Counted from the first letter of the stretch, positions 7,664-15,723 are shown. The stretch: 26,392 nt of DNA from Bacillota bacterium (GCA_023428885.1 JAEYWQ010000094.1:1-26392), one strand, 5' to 3'. A program made the numbers and translations. Notes: generated by a model from the letters alone, not told the origin.

Positions 7664-7787
7664 GTGGATGGCAGTTCCTTTGTTCGGTAATGATTTTATT
7701 TCTCAAGAAGTTGTTGGATTCGTTGTTAGATATTTACACGCTTCAAGGATTGAGGTAAAATACATACATAACTCATTGTAACCCTCG

Positions 7788-7866
7788 TATAGGATGTCCT
7801 ATAGCAAAGTGATATGAAGTATAATTTATTTGAAATAGGAAATAAATATTTGATAGGATATTCCTA
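7788..7866 (+). promoter_or_regulatory. Two TAGGA/TCCTA palindromes in the enolase upstream region
   Basis: TATAGGA-TG-TCCTATA (7788-7803) and TAGGA-TAT-TCCTA (7854-7866) share the same half-site and are centred about 64 bp apart. A TATAAT at 7820-7825 between them is a possible -10, without a clear -35. The second palindrome would then be in the 5' leader. Confidence 0.4.
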
Positions 7867-7900
7867 ATATACGTATAATATGAAAGGATGGTACTTATTT

Positions 7901-9214
7901 ATGAAACGTGTAGTAAGCATTGAAAAAGTAATAGGTCGTGAGATTTTAGATTCCAGAGGTAATCCGACAGTTGAAGCGGAAGTTATATTATCAGATGGAA
8001 GTGTAGGTATTGCAGCAGCTCCTTCTGGTGCATCAACAGGAGCTTTTGAAGCTGTGGAACTTCGTGATGGCGATAAGAGTCGTTATCTTGGAAATGGTGT
8101 AAAGAAGGCTGTTGAGCATGTTAAGAGAGAACTAGCAGAGGCAGTCATTGGAAAAAATCCTTTCAATCAAGTTGAAATTGATGCTGCCATGATTGCAGCA
8201 GACGGAACTGTTAACAAAGGAAATCTTGGTGCAAACGCAATCTTAGCAGTTTCTCTTGCTACAGCAAAAGCAGCAGCAGTATCTTGTGGTTTACCTTTAT
8301 ATCAATATCTTGGTGGAACCAATGCCAGAACCTTACCAGTTCCAATGATGAATATCATTAATGGTGGTAAGCATGCGGATTCTAGTTTGAATATTCAGGA
8401 ATTTATGATAATGCCTGTTGGTGCAAGAACATTTAGCGATGCCTTAGAGAAGAGCACAACTGTATTCCATACCTTAAAGAAATTATTAAAACAAGATGGT
8501 TATGTAACAGCAGTTGGTGATGAAGGTGGATTTGCTCCAAAATTCGAATCTGACGAGCAGGCATTGATCTATATCGTTGAAGCAATTAAAAAAGCAGGTT
8601 ATACACCTGGCAGTGATTTTTATATTGCCATGGATGCAGCAGCTACTGAGATGTATGATGAGGCAAAGAAGATTGGTAAAGACGGAATGTATTACTTCTG
8701 GAAAGCGGATCAATTAAAAACTGTGGATGAGATGATTGATTATTGGGAAGACTTGTGCAACAAGTACCCAATTATATCCTTAGAGGATGGTCTTGCTGAA
8801 GAAGATTGGGAAGGCTGGGCTAAGTTAACAAAACGCCTAGGTGACCGTGTTCAGTTGGTTGGTGATGATTTATTCGTTACTAATACGAATCGTATTACAA
8901 AAGGTATCAAAGAAGATGTTTCTAATTCAGTATTAATTAAGTTTAATCAGATTGGTAGCTTAACAGAAACATTAAATGCGATCGAGATGACCAAGAATCA
9001 AGCATGGACTGCGATTGTTTCCCATCGTTCTGGAGAGACAGAAGATACAACCTTAGCTGATATTGCAGTTGCTACCAATGCAGGTCAAATTAAAACTGGT
9101 GCACCAAGCCGAAGCGACCGTGTAGCAAAGTATAATCAGTTACTACGTATCGAACAACAACTTGGAGCATCAGCAATCTATCCTGGAAAGAAAGCATTTA
9201 AAGTGTTGAAATAA
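7901..9214 (+). CDS. eno: Enolase (phosphopyruvate hydratase)
   Basis: A 437-residue glycolytic enzyme converting 2-phosphoglycerate to phosphoenolpyruvate; Mg-dependent, cytosolic. The protein is full length and all key positions are visible: SGAST loop 42-46, H158, E167, E208 in GDEGG, metal ligands D245, E295 and D322, catalytic K347 in LIKFNQIGS, and SHRSGETED at 374-382. I start at ATG 7901 because GAAAGGATGG (7882-7891) is well placed before it; the in-frame ATG at 7880 would lie upstream of that site. It is transcribed alone, with terminator of the previous gene at 7663. Its stop lies only 10 nt from the stop of the convergent small gene, and no hairpin lies between them. Confidence 0.98.
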   Translation: MKRVVSIEKVIGREILDSRGNPTVEAEVILSDGSVGIAAAPSGASTGAFEAVELRDGDKSRYLGNGVKKAVEHVKRELAEAVIGKNPFNQVEIDAAMIAADGTVNKGNLGANAILAVSLATAKAAAVSCGLPLYQYLGGTNARTLPVPMMNIINGGKHADSSLNIQEFMIMPVGARTFSDALEKSTTVFHTLKKLLKQDGYVTAVGDEGGFAPKFESDEQALIYIVEAIKKAGYTPGSDFYIAMDAAATEMYDEAKKIGKDGMYYFWKADQLKTVDEMIDYWEDLCNKYPIISLEDGLAEEDWEGWAKLTKRLGDRVQLVGDDLFVTNTNRITKGIKEDVSNSVLIKFNQIGSLTETLNAIEMTKNQAWTAIVSHRSGETEDTTLADIAVATNAGQIKTGAPSRSDRVAKYNQLLRIEQQLGASAIYPGKKAFKVLK

Positions 9215-9224
9215 TTAATTACGA

Positions 9225-9443
9225 TTATTTTTCCTCGCTAGGCTGAATTTCACCGATTTTGACAGGTTCAATATCTTTGGTAGAGTAATATTTATAAACA
9301 TTACCACTTTCCATGCAGATACCAACTTTTTCAATCAAATCTTTGTCATGCTTATATTTCATATGCTGGTAAATAGTGAAATTTTCACCATAAGTAATAT
9401 CAAAGGGAAGAATAGGGGTTGTTTTGTCGGAATCTGTTGACAT
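9225..9443 (-). CDS. Small hypothetical protein, 72 residues
   Basis: A short protein I do not recognise. It starts at ATG 9441-9443 behind an excellent ribosome site (AAAGGAGAA on the minus strand), 26 codons inside a longer open frame whose upstream part has no site. It is hydrophilic, with a proline-hydrophobic segment near the N-terminus, several tyrosines (YGENFTIYQHMKYKH) and an acidic end (PSEEK). There is no signal peptide, membrane helix or Cys pair; the sequence hints at a small beta-strand fold. It is convergent with eno at 10-nt distance, and a possible promoter lies at 9478-9506. The good ribosome site makes me think it is expressed. Confidence 0.6.
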   Translation of the reverse strand: MSTDSDKTTPILPFDITYGENFTIYQHMKYKHDKDLIEKVGICMESGNVYKYYSTKDIEPVKIGEIQPSEEK

Positions 9444-9477
9444 AGGTAATTCTCCTTTCAAGGTTGTCGTATAATAT

Positions 9478-9506
9478 ATTTTACAACAGATTGATTCATA
9501 AAACAA
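9478..9506 (-). promoter_or_regulatory. Candidate promoter of the small minus-strand gene
   Basis: On the minus strand: -35 TTGTTT (9501-9506), 17-nt spacer, -10 TAAAAT (9478-9483). The -35 lies within the left arm of the long inverted repeat at 9498-9553. Confidence 0.4.
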
Positions 9507-9553
9507 GAAGGGCCGTAGCAAACGTTAGTTGATTCGGTACCTTCTTGTTTTAT
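9498..9553. terminator. Long inverted repeat, probable bidirectional terminator
   Basis: Perfect 14-bp arms ATAAAACAAGAAGG (9498-9511) and CCTTCTTGTTTTAT (9540-9553) with a 28-nt loop that can add a short CCG/CGG stem. The T-rich end of the arm works in both directions. It is the first terminator-like element after eno on the plus strand, so eno transcripts may run through the whole small minus-strand gene before stopping here. Confidence 0.55.
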
Positions 9554-9619
9554 TTACGCGAACCCGCACATGAACTGTTTCCTAAACAATTCATTGTAAT
9601 TCATTGGTTGGAGGGCGCT

Positions 9620-9691
9620 ATGTCCAAGGTAGAAATTATAGTAATAAAAATTCCATGTATACTATGGTATAGATTCAGTTTTGGTGTATAA
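9620..9691 (+). CDS. Possible 23-residue peptide upstream of the UPF0340 gene
   Basis: ATG 9620 with GGAGGG at 9610-9615 and a 23-codon frame ending in TAA at 9689-9691; product MSKVEIIVIKIPC followed by ILWYRFSFGV, hydrophobic. The stop overlaps a TATAAT box (9687-9692). It may be a chance frame; the good ribosome site is the only support. Confidence 0.2.
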   Translation: MSKVEIIVIKIPCILWYRFSFGV

Positions 9692-9692
9692 T
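9687..9692 (+). promoter_or_regulatory. Possible -10 box for the UPF0340-thioesterase unit
   Basis: TATAAT at 9687-9692, directly preceded by TG, 38 nt before the start codon at 9731. No good -35 is seen at 16-18 nt. Confidence 0.4.
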
Positions 9693-9730
9693 GTTTTATG
9701 TAAGCTTTATAGATTAGGAGGGATTGTAGT

Positions 9731-10285
9731 ATGTTTGATGCAATAGAAGAAAGTGCAAGACAGGCAATAAGAGAGTTACTGAAAGTAAGTGACTTAAAGG
9801 AACATGATATTGTTGTGGTTGGCTGCTCCTCTAGTGAGATCATGGGACAAACCATTGGTACACAGTCTGCAATGGAAGCAGCATCTGCCGTGTACCAAGG
9901 TATCGCAGATGAATTAAAACAACATAAGCTATATTTAGCCGCTCAATGCTGTGAGCATCTAAATCGTGCAATTATCATAGAAGAAGAAGCCAGAAGATAT
10001 TATGGGTATGAAGAGGTGAACGCAGTTCCTCATCCACATGCAGGTGGGTCCTTTGCTACCTGTGTTTATCAGAATATGGAGAAGCCTGTAGCTGTGGAGG
10101 AAATAAAGGCTCATGCAGGTATGGATATAGGGAATACCTTAATTGGTATGCACTTAAGAAAGGTTGCAGTCCCAGTGCGTCTGTCTGTATGTAAGATTGG
10201 GGAAGCTAATCTGGTTTGCGCTAGAACCAGACCGAAATTCATTGGAGGAGAACGAGCAATGTATAAGGTGAAGGGGGAACGCTAG
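9731..10285 (+). CDS. UPF0340 / DUF436 family protein (YwlG-like)
   Basis: A 184-residue soluble protein matching the UPF0340 (TIGR01440) family over its full length. Conserved features visible are VVGCSSSEIMG at 29-39, the QCCEHLNRA segment at 72-80 with paired cysteines, the PHPHAGGSFAT stretch at 100-110 and HAGMDIGNTLIGMHL about 128-142. The family has a thiolase/nucleotide-binding-like fold of unknown function. In bacilli (ywlG) it sits near serine hydroxymethyltransferase, which is not seen here. ATG 9731 has TAGGAGGG upstream. A thioesterase gene starts 2 nt after its stop, so the two are translationally linked. Confidence 0.9.
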   Translation: MFDAIEESARQAIRELLKVSDLKEHDIVVVGCSSSEIMGQTIGTQSAMEAASAVYQGIADELKQHKLYLAAQCCEHLNRAIIIEEEARRYYGYEEVNAVPHPHAGGSFATCVYQNMEKPVAVEEIKAHAGMDIGNTLIGMHLRKVAVPVRLSVCKIGEANLVCARTRPKFIGGERAMYKVKGER

Positions 10286-10287
10286 TC

Positions 10288-10722
10288 ATGATGGAATTGG
10301 ATAAGATAAGGGTATATCAACACAAGGCACAGTATTATGAGACAGATCAGATGGGCTGTGTGCATCACTCCAATTATATTCGCTGGTTTGAAGAAGCGAG
10401 AACAGATTTACTAGAGCAGGTTGGATTTAGCTATGGTCGTATGGAGGAGCTTGGAATCATGAGCCCGGTTTTAGAGGTTCATGCTGAATATAAATCCATG
10501 GTTCGCTACCAGGATATTGTCAATATAACTTCAAAAGTTACTTTCTTTAATGGTCTGAAATTCACCGTATCCTATGTAATAGAAGATGCTCTCACCAAGG
10601 AGATCAAGACTGTTGGTGAGAGCAAACATTGTTTTTTGAATAGAGATTTAAAACCCATGAGACTTCAGAAGGAGAATAAAGAAGTATACGATTTGTTCTT
10701 AGCATTGGCTTCTGAAAAATAA
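10288..10722 (+). CDS. Acyl-CoA thioesterase, YbgC/FadM-type hotdog fold
   Basis: A 144-residue single hotdog-domain protein. The YbgC/4-hydroxybenzoyl-CoA thioesterase motif is clear at 16-39 (YYETDQMGCVHHSNYIRWFEEART), with D20 as the likely catalytic aspartate and the HSNY segment following. It should hydrolyse an acyl-CoA thioester; the chain cannot be told. The ribosome site AAGGGGGAA lies inside the end of the upstream UPF0340 gene, and ATG 10288 (with a second ATG at 10291) begins 2 nt after that stop. Its stop is only 5 nt from the convergent ATPase stop; no terminator fits between them. Confidence 0.88.
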   Translation: MMELDKIRVYQHKAQYYETDQMGCVHHSNYIRWFEEARTDLLEQVGFSYGRMEELGIMSPVLEVHAEYKSMVRYQDIVNITSKVTFFNGLKFTVSYVIEDALTKEIKTVGESKHCFLNRDLKPMRLQKENKEVYDLFLALASEK

Positions 10723-10727
10723 GGGTG

Positions 10728-13328
10728 TTATTTAGCGAACTTCTTTTGTAATTCCACTACAACAATTGGGACAATGGATAAGAGGAGGACAATACCCCAC
10801 TGCAGCAGAGATAGTGGTGTCACTTTAAATATCTTGTTCAGTGCTTTAATGGATATGACTGCGATCTGTAATATGGAACAAACCAAGAAGGAGAGTACCA
10901 TTTTCATGTTGGAAAACCAACCAATTTTAAAGATGGAATGTTCACTTCTCATATTAAAGGCGTGGAACAGCTGGGATAAGCTTAATACTGCAAAGGCCAT
11001 TGTTCGATCACCAATAAGATATGCAATCAATGCAAGAGAACCAATCATTGCTCCTTCAAAGATAATTTTAAAGATAAGACCATCAGCAAACATCCCTTTC
11101 TTTGGGGAGATTGGCTTCTTTCGCATAATATCATCAGGAGCAGGTTCCACACCCAAAGAGATTGCTGGTAAGGAGTCTGTTACTAAGTTAACCCACAGTA
11201 GCTGTACCGCCAACAAAGGGGAAGGCAAGCCGAATAAGATAGCTATAAAGATGGTTATAATCTCACCTATGTTACTGGATAATAGGAAGTGGATGGACTT
11301 TCTGATGTTATCATAGATACCACGTCCTTCTTTCACAGCAGCTACGATGGTTGCAAAATTATCATCAGCTAGGATCATGTCAGCTGCATTCTTTGCTACA
11401 TCAGTACCGCCAAGCCCCATAGCACAACCGATATCCGCTGCCTTTAATGCAGGAGCATCGTTAACACCATCGCCTGTCATGGCAACAACCTCGCCCCGCT
11501 TTTGAAGAGCTTTTACAATCCGAACTTTATGTACTGGTGATACCCGAGCAAAAACACGATATTGATATATTTTTTGTTCTAACTCACGATCTGTCATATG
11601 ATTCAATTCTTCACCACTGATTGCTTTTAGACTGTAATCTTCCTCTGGAAGAATTCCCAAGGCCTTGGCGATAGCACAGGCAGTAGATACATGGTCTCCA
11701 GTAATCATGACAGGGGTGATACCTGCCGCCTTACAAGTGGCTACAGCATCTTTTACTTCTGGTCTTGGTGGATCAATCATTCCAAGAAGGCCAAGTAAAG
11801 TAAGATCGCTTTCTAACATTGGATCTGTCATATAATTAATAGCACTATCCACATACTTATATGCGACTCCTAGCACGCGAAGAGCTTTTTGTGTCATGTT
11901 AAGACAAGCACGCTCGAATTTTTTATGTTCAGCATATTGGCAAGCTTCTATCTTACCTCTATTTTCCACATGAGAGCAATGCTTGATTAAGATGTCGAAT
12001 GCTCCTTTCGTGATCACTAGATGCCGACCATCTGTTAACTTATGTACAGTGGTCATTAATTTTCTATTAGAGTCAAAGGGTATTTCTCGAACTCTAGGCA
12101 TTTTTTGTTCTAAGGCTTTCTTATTGATTTGATTTCTCATTGCAGCCAGAATCAGAGCCTTTTCGGTTGGCTCACCTAAGGCATCATTTAATTCTTCTTG
12201 CATAATCGCATTGTTACATAAACAGGCCATCTCTAGTAAACGAAGTCCAAATGGTTGTTTTTCTGACTCCTCCCCTTGAATGGATGCAAGGTGGGTCACC
12301 GTCATACGATTCTGTGTTAAGGTTCCTGTCTTATCAGAACAGATAAAAGTGGCGCTTCCTAAAGTTTCCACCGCAGGAAGTTTACGTATGATGGCGTTTT
12401 TCTTGGCCATACGTAGTACCCCTAAGGAGAGCATGATGGTAACGATTGCTGGTAAACCTTCTGGAATTGCTGCAACAGCAAGACTAACGCTGGTCATAAA
12501 CATATCAAAGATTTCTCGTCCTTGTACAGTACCAAGAAAGAAGATGCTCATACATATGACAAGTGCTGCCATGCCGAGAAACTTCCCTGTTTTGGCTAAC
12601 TTCTTCTGGAGTGGAGTTTCAGGAGTATCATCTTGCATAATCATCTTGGCAATGTTGCCAACTTCTGTATGCATCCCAGTGGCAGTGACTACTGCTAATC
12701 CATGGCCGAAGGTAACAATACCAGAAGATGGAACCATATTTCTTCTATCGCCAAGGATTGTTGTCTCCTTTAGTACAACATCAGCCTCTTTTTCTACAGG
12801 ATGTGACTCACCAGTAAGGGAGGACTCATCCACTTTTAAGCTGTTACAGCTGATCAAGCGCGCATCAGCTGGTACGTAATGACCGGTTTCTAGAAAGATA
12901 ATATCTCCTGGTACTAATTCGCTAGAGGGGATTGAAGCCTGGAGTCCATCTCGAAGCACAAGAGCGTTAGGAGCTGCTAATTTTTTAAGAGCTTCGAGAG
13001 ATTTCTCGGCCTTTGCTTCTTGGGCTACTCCTAAGATTGCGTTTAGTATAATAATTGCAAAGATAATAATGGGATCAATATAGTCTGCTTCTCCTTTAAG
13101 AAGGGATACACCAAAGGATATGAAAGCAGCGCAAATAAGAACAATAATCATAAAATCTGAAAATTGTGATATGAACCGTGAAAGAATACTAACCCCTTTT
13201 TTTGCTTCCAATTCATTTTTACCATACTTTTGAATGCGTTTTTTGGCTTCTATCTGTGTAAGGCCTGTTTTAAGTGTAACATTCAGGTTTTGTAAAGTCT
13301 CCTTAACTGACATGGAATGAAAATGCAT
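10728..13328 (-). CDS. P-type calcium-transporting ATPase (P2 type)
   Basis: An 866-residue membrane cation pump, full length for the P2A/P2B group. In order: N-terminal cation-ATPase domain (about 1-70), membrane pairs near 55-105, actuator domain with LTGES 171-175, M4 with the calcium-site motif AIPEGLPA (287-294), phosphorylation motif CSDKTGTLT with D332, nucleotide-binding KGA (441-443), hinge TGDGVNDAPALKAAD (618-632), and C-terminal helices with NLVTDSLPA (M6). PEGL in M4 and the NxxTD pattern in M6 favour Ca2+ over Na/K or heavy metals. It exports calcium from the cytosol using ATP, similar to bacillar YloB and LMCA1. ATG 13326-13328 has CGGAGAA upstream. It could alternatively carry Mn2+. 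Confidence 0.95.
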   Translation of the reverse strand: MHFHSMSVKETLQNLNVTLKTGLTQIEAKKRIQKYGKNELEAKKGVSILSRFISQFSDFMIIVLICAAFISFGVSLLKGEADYIDPIIIFAIIILNAILGVAQEAKAEKSLEALKKLAAPNALVLRDGLQASIPSSELVPGDIIFLETGHYVPADARLISCNSLKVDESSLTGESHPVEKEADVVLKETTILGDRRNMVPSSGIVTFGHGLAVVTATGMHTEVGNIAKMIMQDDTPETPLQKKLAKTGKFLGMAALVICMSIFFLGTVQGREIFDMFMTSVSLAVAAIPEGLPAIVTIMLSLGVLRMAKKNAIIRKLPAVETLGSATFICSDKTGTLTQNRMTVTHLASIQGEESEKQPFGLRLLEMACLCNNAIMQEELNDALGEPTEKALILAAMRNQINKKALEQKMPRVREIPFDSNRKLMTTVHKLTDGRHLVITKGAFDILIKHCSHVENRGKIEACQYAEHKKFERACLNMTQKALRVLGVAYKYVDSAINYMTDPMLESDLTLLGLLGMIDPPRPEVKDAVATCKAAGITPVMITGDHVSTACAIAKALGILPEEDYSLKAISGEELNHMTDRELEQKIYQYRVFARVSPVHKVRIVKALQKRGEVVAMTGDGVNDAPALKAADIGCAMGLGGTDVAKNAADMILADDNFATIVAAVKEGRGIYDNIRKSIHFLLSSNIGEIITIFIAILFGLPSPLLAVQLLWVNLVTDSLPAISLGVEPAPDDIMRKKPISPKKGMFADGLIFKIIFEGAMIGSLALIAYLIGDRTMAFAVLSLSQLFHAFNMRSEHSIFKIGWFSNMKMVLSFLVCSILQIAVISIKALNKIFKVTPLSLLQWGIVLLLSIVPIVVVELQKKFAK

Positions 13329-13566
13329 AATTTCTCCGTTCTGCTCCTATTGATATGCTTATCTCTTAAAAAAATATATGATAGTAAAATTGAAAGTATG
13401 AAGTGAAATGATGAAAGTACTTTTTGCTGTCATTCTAATTAGGTTTCCAAGTAGCTTCTTAGGTATGGAACCGTAACAATGAGACATAATATAAGGGAAA
13501 ATAAAGAAGTTCTGCAGAATAATTAGCATCTCAAAGATTAGGAATTGATTAGAATTGAAAAGAAAA

Positions 13567-13596
13567 TTGACATATTACTTCCATTTATGTTACCAT
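13567..13596 (+). promoter_or_regulatory. Extended -10 sigma-A promoter of the GPH symporter gene
   Basis: TTGACA (13567-13572), 18-nt spacer, TACCAT (13591-13596) with an extended TG element at 13588-13589. The predicted transcript start near 13603 is about 3 nt before the stem-loop. Confidence 0.7.
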
Positions 13597-13605
13597 TTGT
13601 AAAAG

Positions 13606-13672
13606 CCCATACTTATTTCATACATAATAAAGCTAGCTATTCTGCTATAGGTTTATTAGAAATAAGCATGGG
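13606..13672 (+). promoter_or_regulatory. Long 5'-terminal stem-loop in the symporter leader
   Basis: Outer arms CCCATACTTATTTC (13606-13619) and GAAATAAGCATGGG (13659-13672) pair with one mismatch; inner arms TAATAAA (13625-13631) and TTTATTA (13652-13658) pair perfectly; the 20-nt top can pair further (TAGC/GCTA). It starts at the predicted 5' end of the mRNA and ends about 36 nt before the start codon. It may protect the mRNA, or be an operator. I do not recognise a riboswitch class. Confidence 0.6.
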
Positions 13673-13708
13673 AATTAGTTTGTTAAGCTAGATACATTTG
13701 GGGGGATT

Positions 13709-15148
13709 ATGCTTTTTACGACAAAAAAATTAGACCCGAGTTATAATAACTCTAGTATATTTCAGATTGCTTTATTTTCATTGAATACAGCTAGTTCAAC
13801 ATTATATTTAGCTCTAATGGAATACACCGCATATTTTGTGAATGGAATTATTGGCTTTACTGTAGTGTTCACATCCGTTGTTCTCACTGGTTTAAGAGTA
13901 TTCGATGGACTAATAGATCCTTTTATTGGTTATATTGTTGATCGCACCGATGGAAGGTTTGGTAAATTTAGACCTTTTATGGTCATGGGAAATATACTAA
14001 TGGCTTTAAGCTCGCTTTCCTTATTTTACTTTTCTTATATGGTACCAAAGTGTATTCGGCTACCATTGTTTATTCTAACTTATGTAGTCTTTGTAGTGGG
14101 TTATACCTTTCAAACCCTAACAGCCAAAGCTGGACAGGCAGTAATGACTAATAACCCGAAGATACGCCCGGTATCAACTTATTTTGATTCACTATTTATT
14201 ACCTCCGCTTATGGTGGGACTGCTCTTTATGTTCAATCTTTTTTGACTAAGAAGTATGATGGAGAATTTCGGAATCCCCTGCTATATCAGGATATCACAA
14301 GATGGATTATATTAATTGCTGGTGTTTGCACCATATTATCTGTAATCGGAATCTGGTCCAAGGATCGAACTGAATATTTTGGACGTGAGGGTGTTACTCA
14401 GAAAATTCATATAAGAGACTATGTCACTATTCTTACACATAATAAACCAATTCGAATGCTTGTCACTGCAGCTAGTGTAAATAAATTTACATCAATGGTT
14501 TATAGTAACATAACTGTTGGCGTTATCATTTTTGGTATTATGATGAAGAACTATGAATTATCAGGAACCATTGGCCTAGTAACAGCAATTCCAAACCTTA
14601 TCGTGGTGACATTAGGTGTACTTGTGGCTCAACGTTTAGGACAGAAAAAAGCATTTCAAGCATTTACTTGGTTAGCAATCGGCTTTCAAATTGTAATGAC
14701 GATTATCTTAGCTTTCTTTGATTTAACAAGCATTGGATTTAATTTAAGCACCTTGTCTCTTATCTTTTTTATCATTTATATCTTCTTAAACGGATGCAAA
14801 TCTGTGAGTAATAATATTGTAATTCCAATGATTGCAGATTGTTCTGATTATGAGGTATATCGTAGTGGACTGTTTGTTCCTGGATTGATGGGGGCATTGT
14901 TTTCCTTTATCGATCAGGTGGTTTCGGCTTTTGGAACTGCGTTTGTAGGAATCGTAGTTGCTTTCATTGGCTTTAGGGATTCTTTACCACAAGTAGATGA
15001 TAAGTTGACATCACAATTAAAATTCGTTGCCATATTATGCTATTGTATTGTTCCAATCGTTGGGTGGTTGACCAGCTTGTATTCTATGAAGTATTACGAA
15101 TTAGACAAAGAAAAGATGCGGGAGATTAATGAGCGAAGAGAAGAATAG
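13709..15148 (+). CDS. GPH-family sugar:cation symporter (MFS)
   Basis: A 479-residue, 12-helix transporter of the glycoside-pentoside-hexuronide:cation symporter family (MelB/XynP-like). The strongest mark is the first cytoplasmic loop: DGLIDPFIGYIVDRTDG then RFGKFRPFMVMG (about 68-98), with the aspartates of helix 2 that bind the cation in MelB. A second family-typical segment is NGCKSVSNNIVIPMIADCSDYEVYRSG (about 365-392). The substrate, probably a glycoside or oligosaccharide, cannot be told since no glycosidase is adjacent. ATG 13709 has GGGGGG upstream. It is the only gene of its transcript as far as seen. Confidence 0.88.
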   Translation: MLFTTKKLDPSYNNSSIFQIALFSLNTASSTLYLALMEYTAYFVNGIIGFTVVFTSVVLTGLRVFDGLIDPFIGYIVDRTDGRFGKFRPFMVMGNILMALSSLSLFYFSYMVPKCIRLPLFILTYVVFVVGYTFQTLTAKAGQAVMTNNPKIRPVSTYFDSLFITSAYGGTALYVQSFLTKKYDGEFRNPLLYQDITRWIILIAGVCTILSVIGIWSKDRTEYFGREGVTQKIHIRDYVTILTHNKPIRMLVTAASVNKFTSMVYSNITVGVIIFGIMMKNYELSGTIGLVTAIPNLIVVTLGVLVAQRLGQKKAFQAFTWLAIGFQIVMTIILAFFDLTSIGFNLSTLSLIFFIIYIFLNGCKSVSNNIVIPMIADCSDYEVYRSGLFVPGLMGALFSFIDQVVSAFGTAFVGIVVAFIGFRDSLPQVDDKLTSQLKFVAILCYCIVPIVGWLTSLYSMKYYELDKEKMREINERREE

Positions 15149-15164
15149 TTTGATGGGTTTGGTA

Positions 15165-15194
15165 GCATTCAAGCATGATTTCACATCATTCAAG
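15165..15194 (+). promoter_or_regulatory. Direct repeat of LytTR-binding geometry upstream of nfeD operon
   Basis: Two 9-mers, GCATTCAAG (15165-15173) and TCATTCAAG (15186-15194), are separated by exactly 12 nt, so their repeat period is 21 bp. The common core is extended (CATTCAAGCAT in both copies). The 9-12-9 layout on one face of the helix is that of LytTR-domain binding sites, and each copy matches six of nine positions of the AgrA half-site ACAGTTAAG. A LytTR regulator is encoded in the operon just downstream. Confidence 0.5.
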
Positions 15195-15203
15195 CATAAT
15201 CTA

Positions 15204-15230
15204 TTGTAAAATACAAGTGGAAGGTATATT
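15204..15230 (+). promoter_or_regulatory. Weak candidate promoter of the nfeD operon
   Basis: TTGTAA (15204-15209) and TATATT (15225-15230) with a short 15-nt spacer. The suboptimal spacing would fit a promoter that needs an activator bound at the direct repeat 10 nt upstream. Confidence 0.35.
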
Positions 15231-15256
15231 CTTACAATATAAACAAGGAAAGGAAT

Positions 15257-15721
15257 ATGCTTGGCATAGACGGTGACTATATGGAAGCACTATATTGGTT
15301 AATTGGGTTAGCGGTCTTGCTTCTGATCGAGATCATAACGCTTGGTCTAACGACGATTTGGTTCTCAGGCGGTGCACTGGTGGCATTCATTATAGCCATT
15401 CTGGGTGGAGAGTTTTGGCTTCAGTTCCTAGTATTTTCTCTTGTATCTCTGATATTAATTATATTTACAAGGCCAATCGCAGTTAAGAAGTTAAACAAGA
15501 ACCGTGTGAAAACAAATTATGAAGGATTAATAGGGAAAGTAGTGAAAGTTACCAAAACGGTTGATAACGCAAATCAATCTGGGGAGGCAGTTGTGAATGG
15601 TCAGGAATGGACCGTTCGAAGCGCTGATGAGAGTGTAATATTGGAACCAGGAACCAAGGTGAAGATTGTTAACATCGAAGGTGTTAGATTAATCGTATCA
15701 GAGTATAAGGAGGAGTTATAA
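15257..15721 (+). CDS. NfeD-like membrane protein (short form)
   Basis: A 154-residue protein with two to three membrane helices (about 9-29, 31-50, 53-72) followed by a cytoplasmic OB-fold domain (about 88-150; YEGLIGKVVKVTKTVDN and VNGQEWTVRS are typical). This is the short NfeD form without the N-terminal protease domain. Such proteins are encoded next to SPFH proteins and are thought to stabilise or organise flotillin/slipin assemblies in the membrane. ATG 15257 has AAGGAAAGG upstream; the ATG at 15281 lacks a site as good. The SPFH gene starts 2 nt after the stop. Confidence 0.9.
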   Translation: MLGIDGDYMEALYWLIGLAVLLLIEIITLGLTTIWFSGGALVAFIIAILGGEFWLQFLVFSLVSLILIIFTRPIAVKKLNKNRVKTNYEGLIGKVVKVTKTVDNANQSGEAVVNGQEWTVRSADESVILEPGTKVKIVNIEGVRLIVSEYKEEL

Positions 15722-15723
15722 GT

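Larger units (their letters stand above)
13329..13708. other. 380-bp divergent intergenic region
   Basis: It separates the minus-strand ATPase from the plus-strand GPH symporter. The right half holds a strong promoter (13567-13596) and a long stem-loop (13606-13672). The left half (13329-13560) is AT-rich and presumably carries the ATPase promoter; TATCAT-like sequences occur near 13380 on the minus strand, but no convincing pair could be fixed. No open frame with a ribosome site is seen. Confidence 0.6.

Noticed and set aside
12280..12879. 199-codon plus-strand frame opposite the calcium ATPase
   Set aside because: It lies wholly within a P-type ATPase gene with all motifs intact, and has no ribosome site or recognisable domain; a shadow frame. 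The same holds for 10774-11316.
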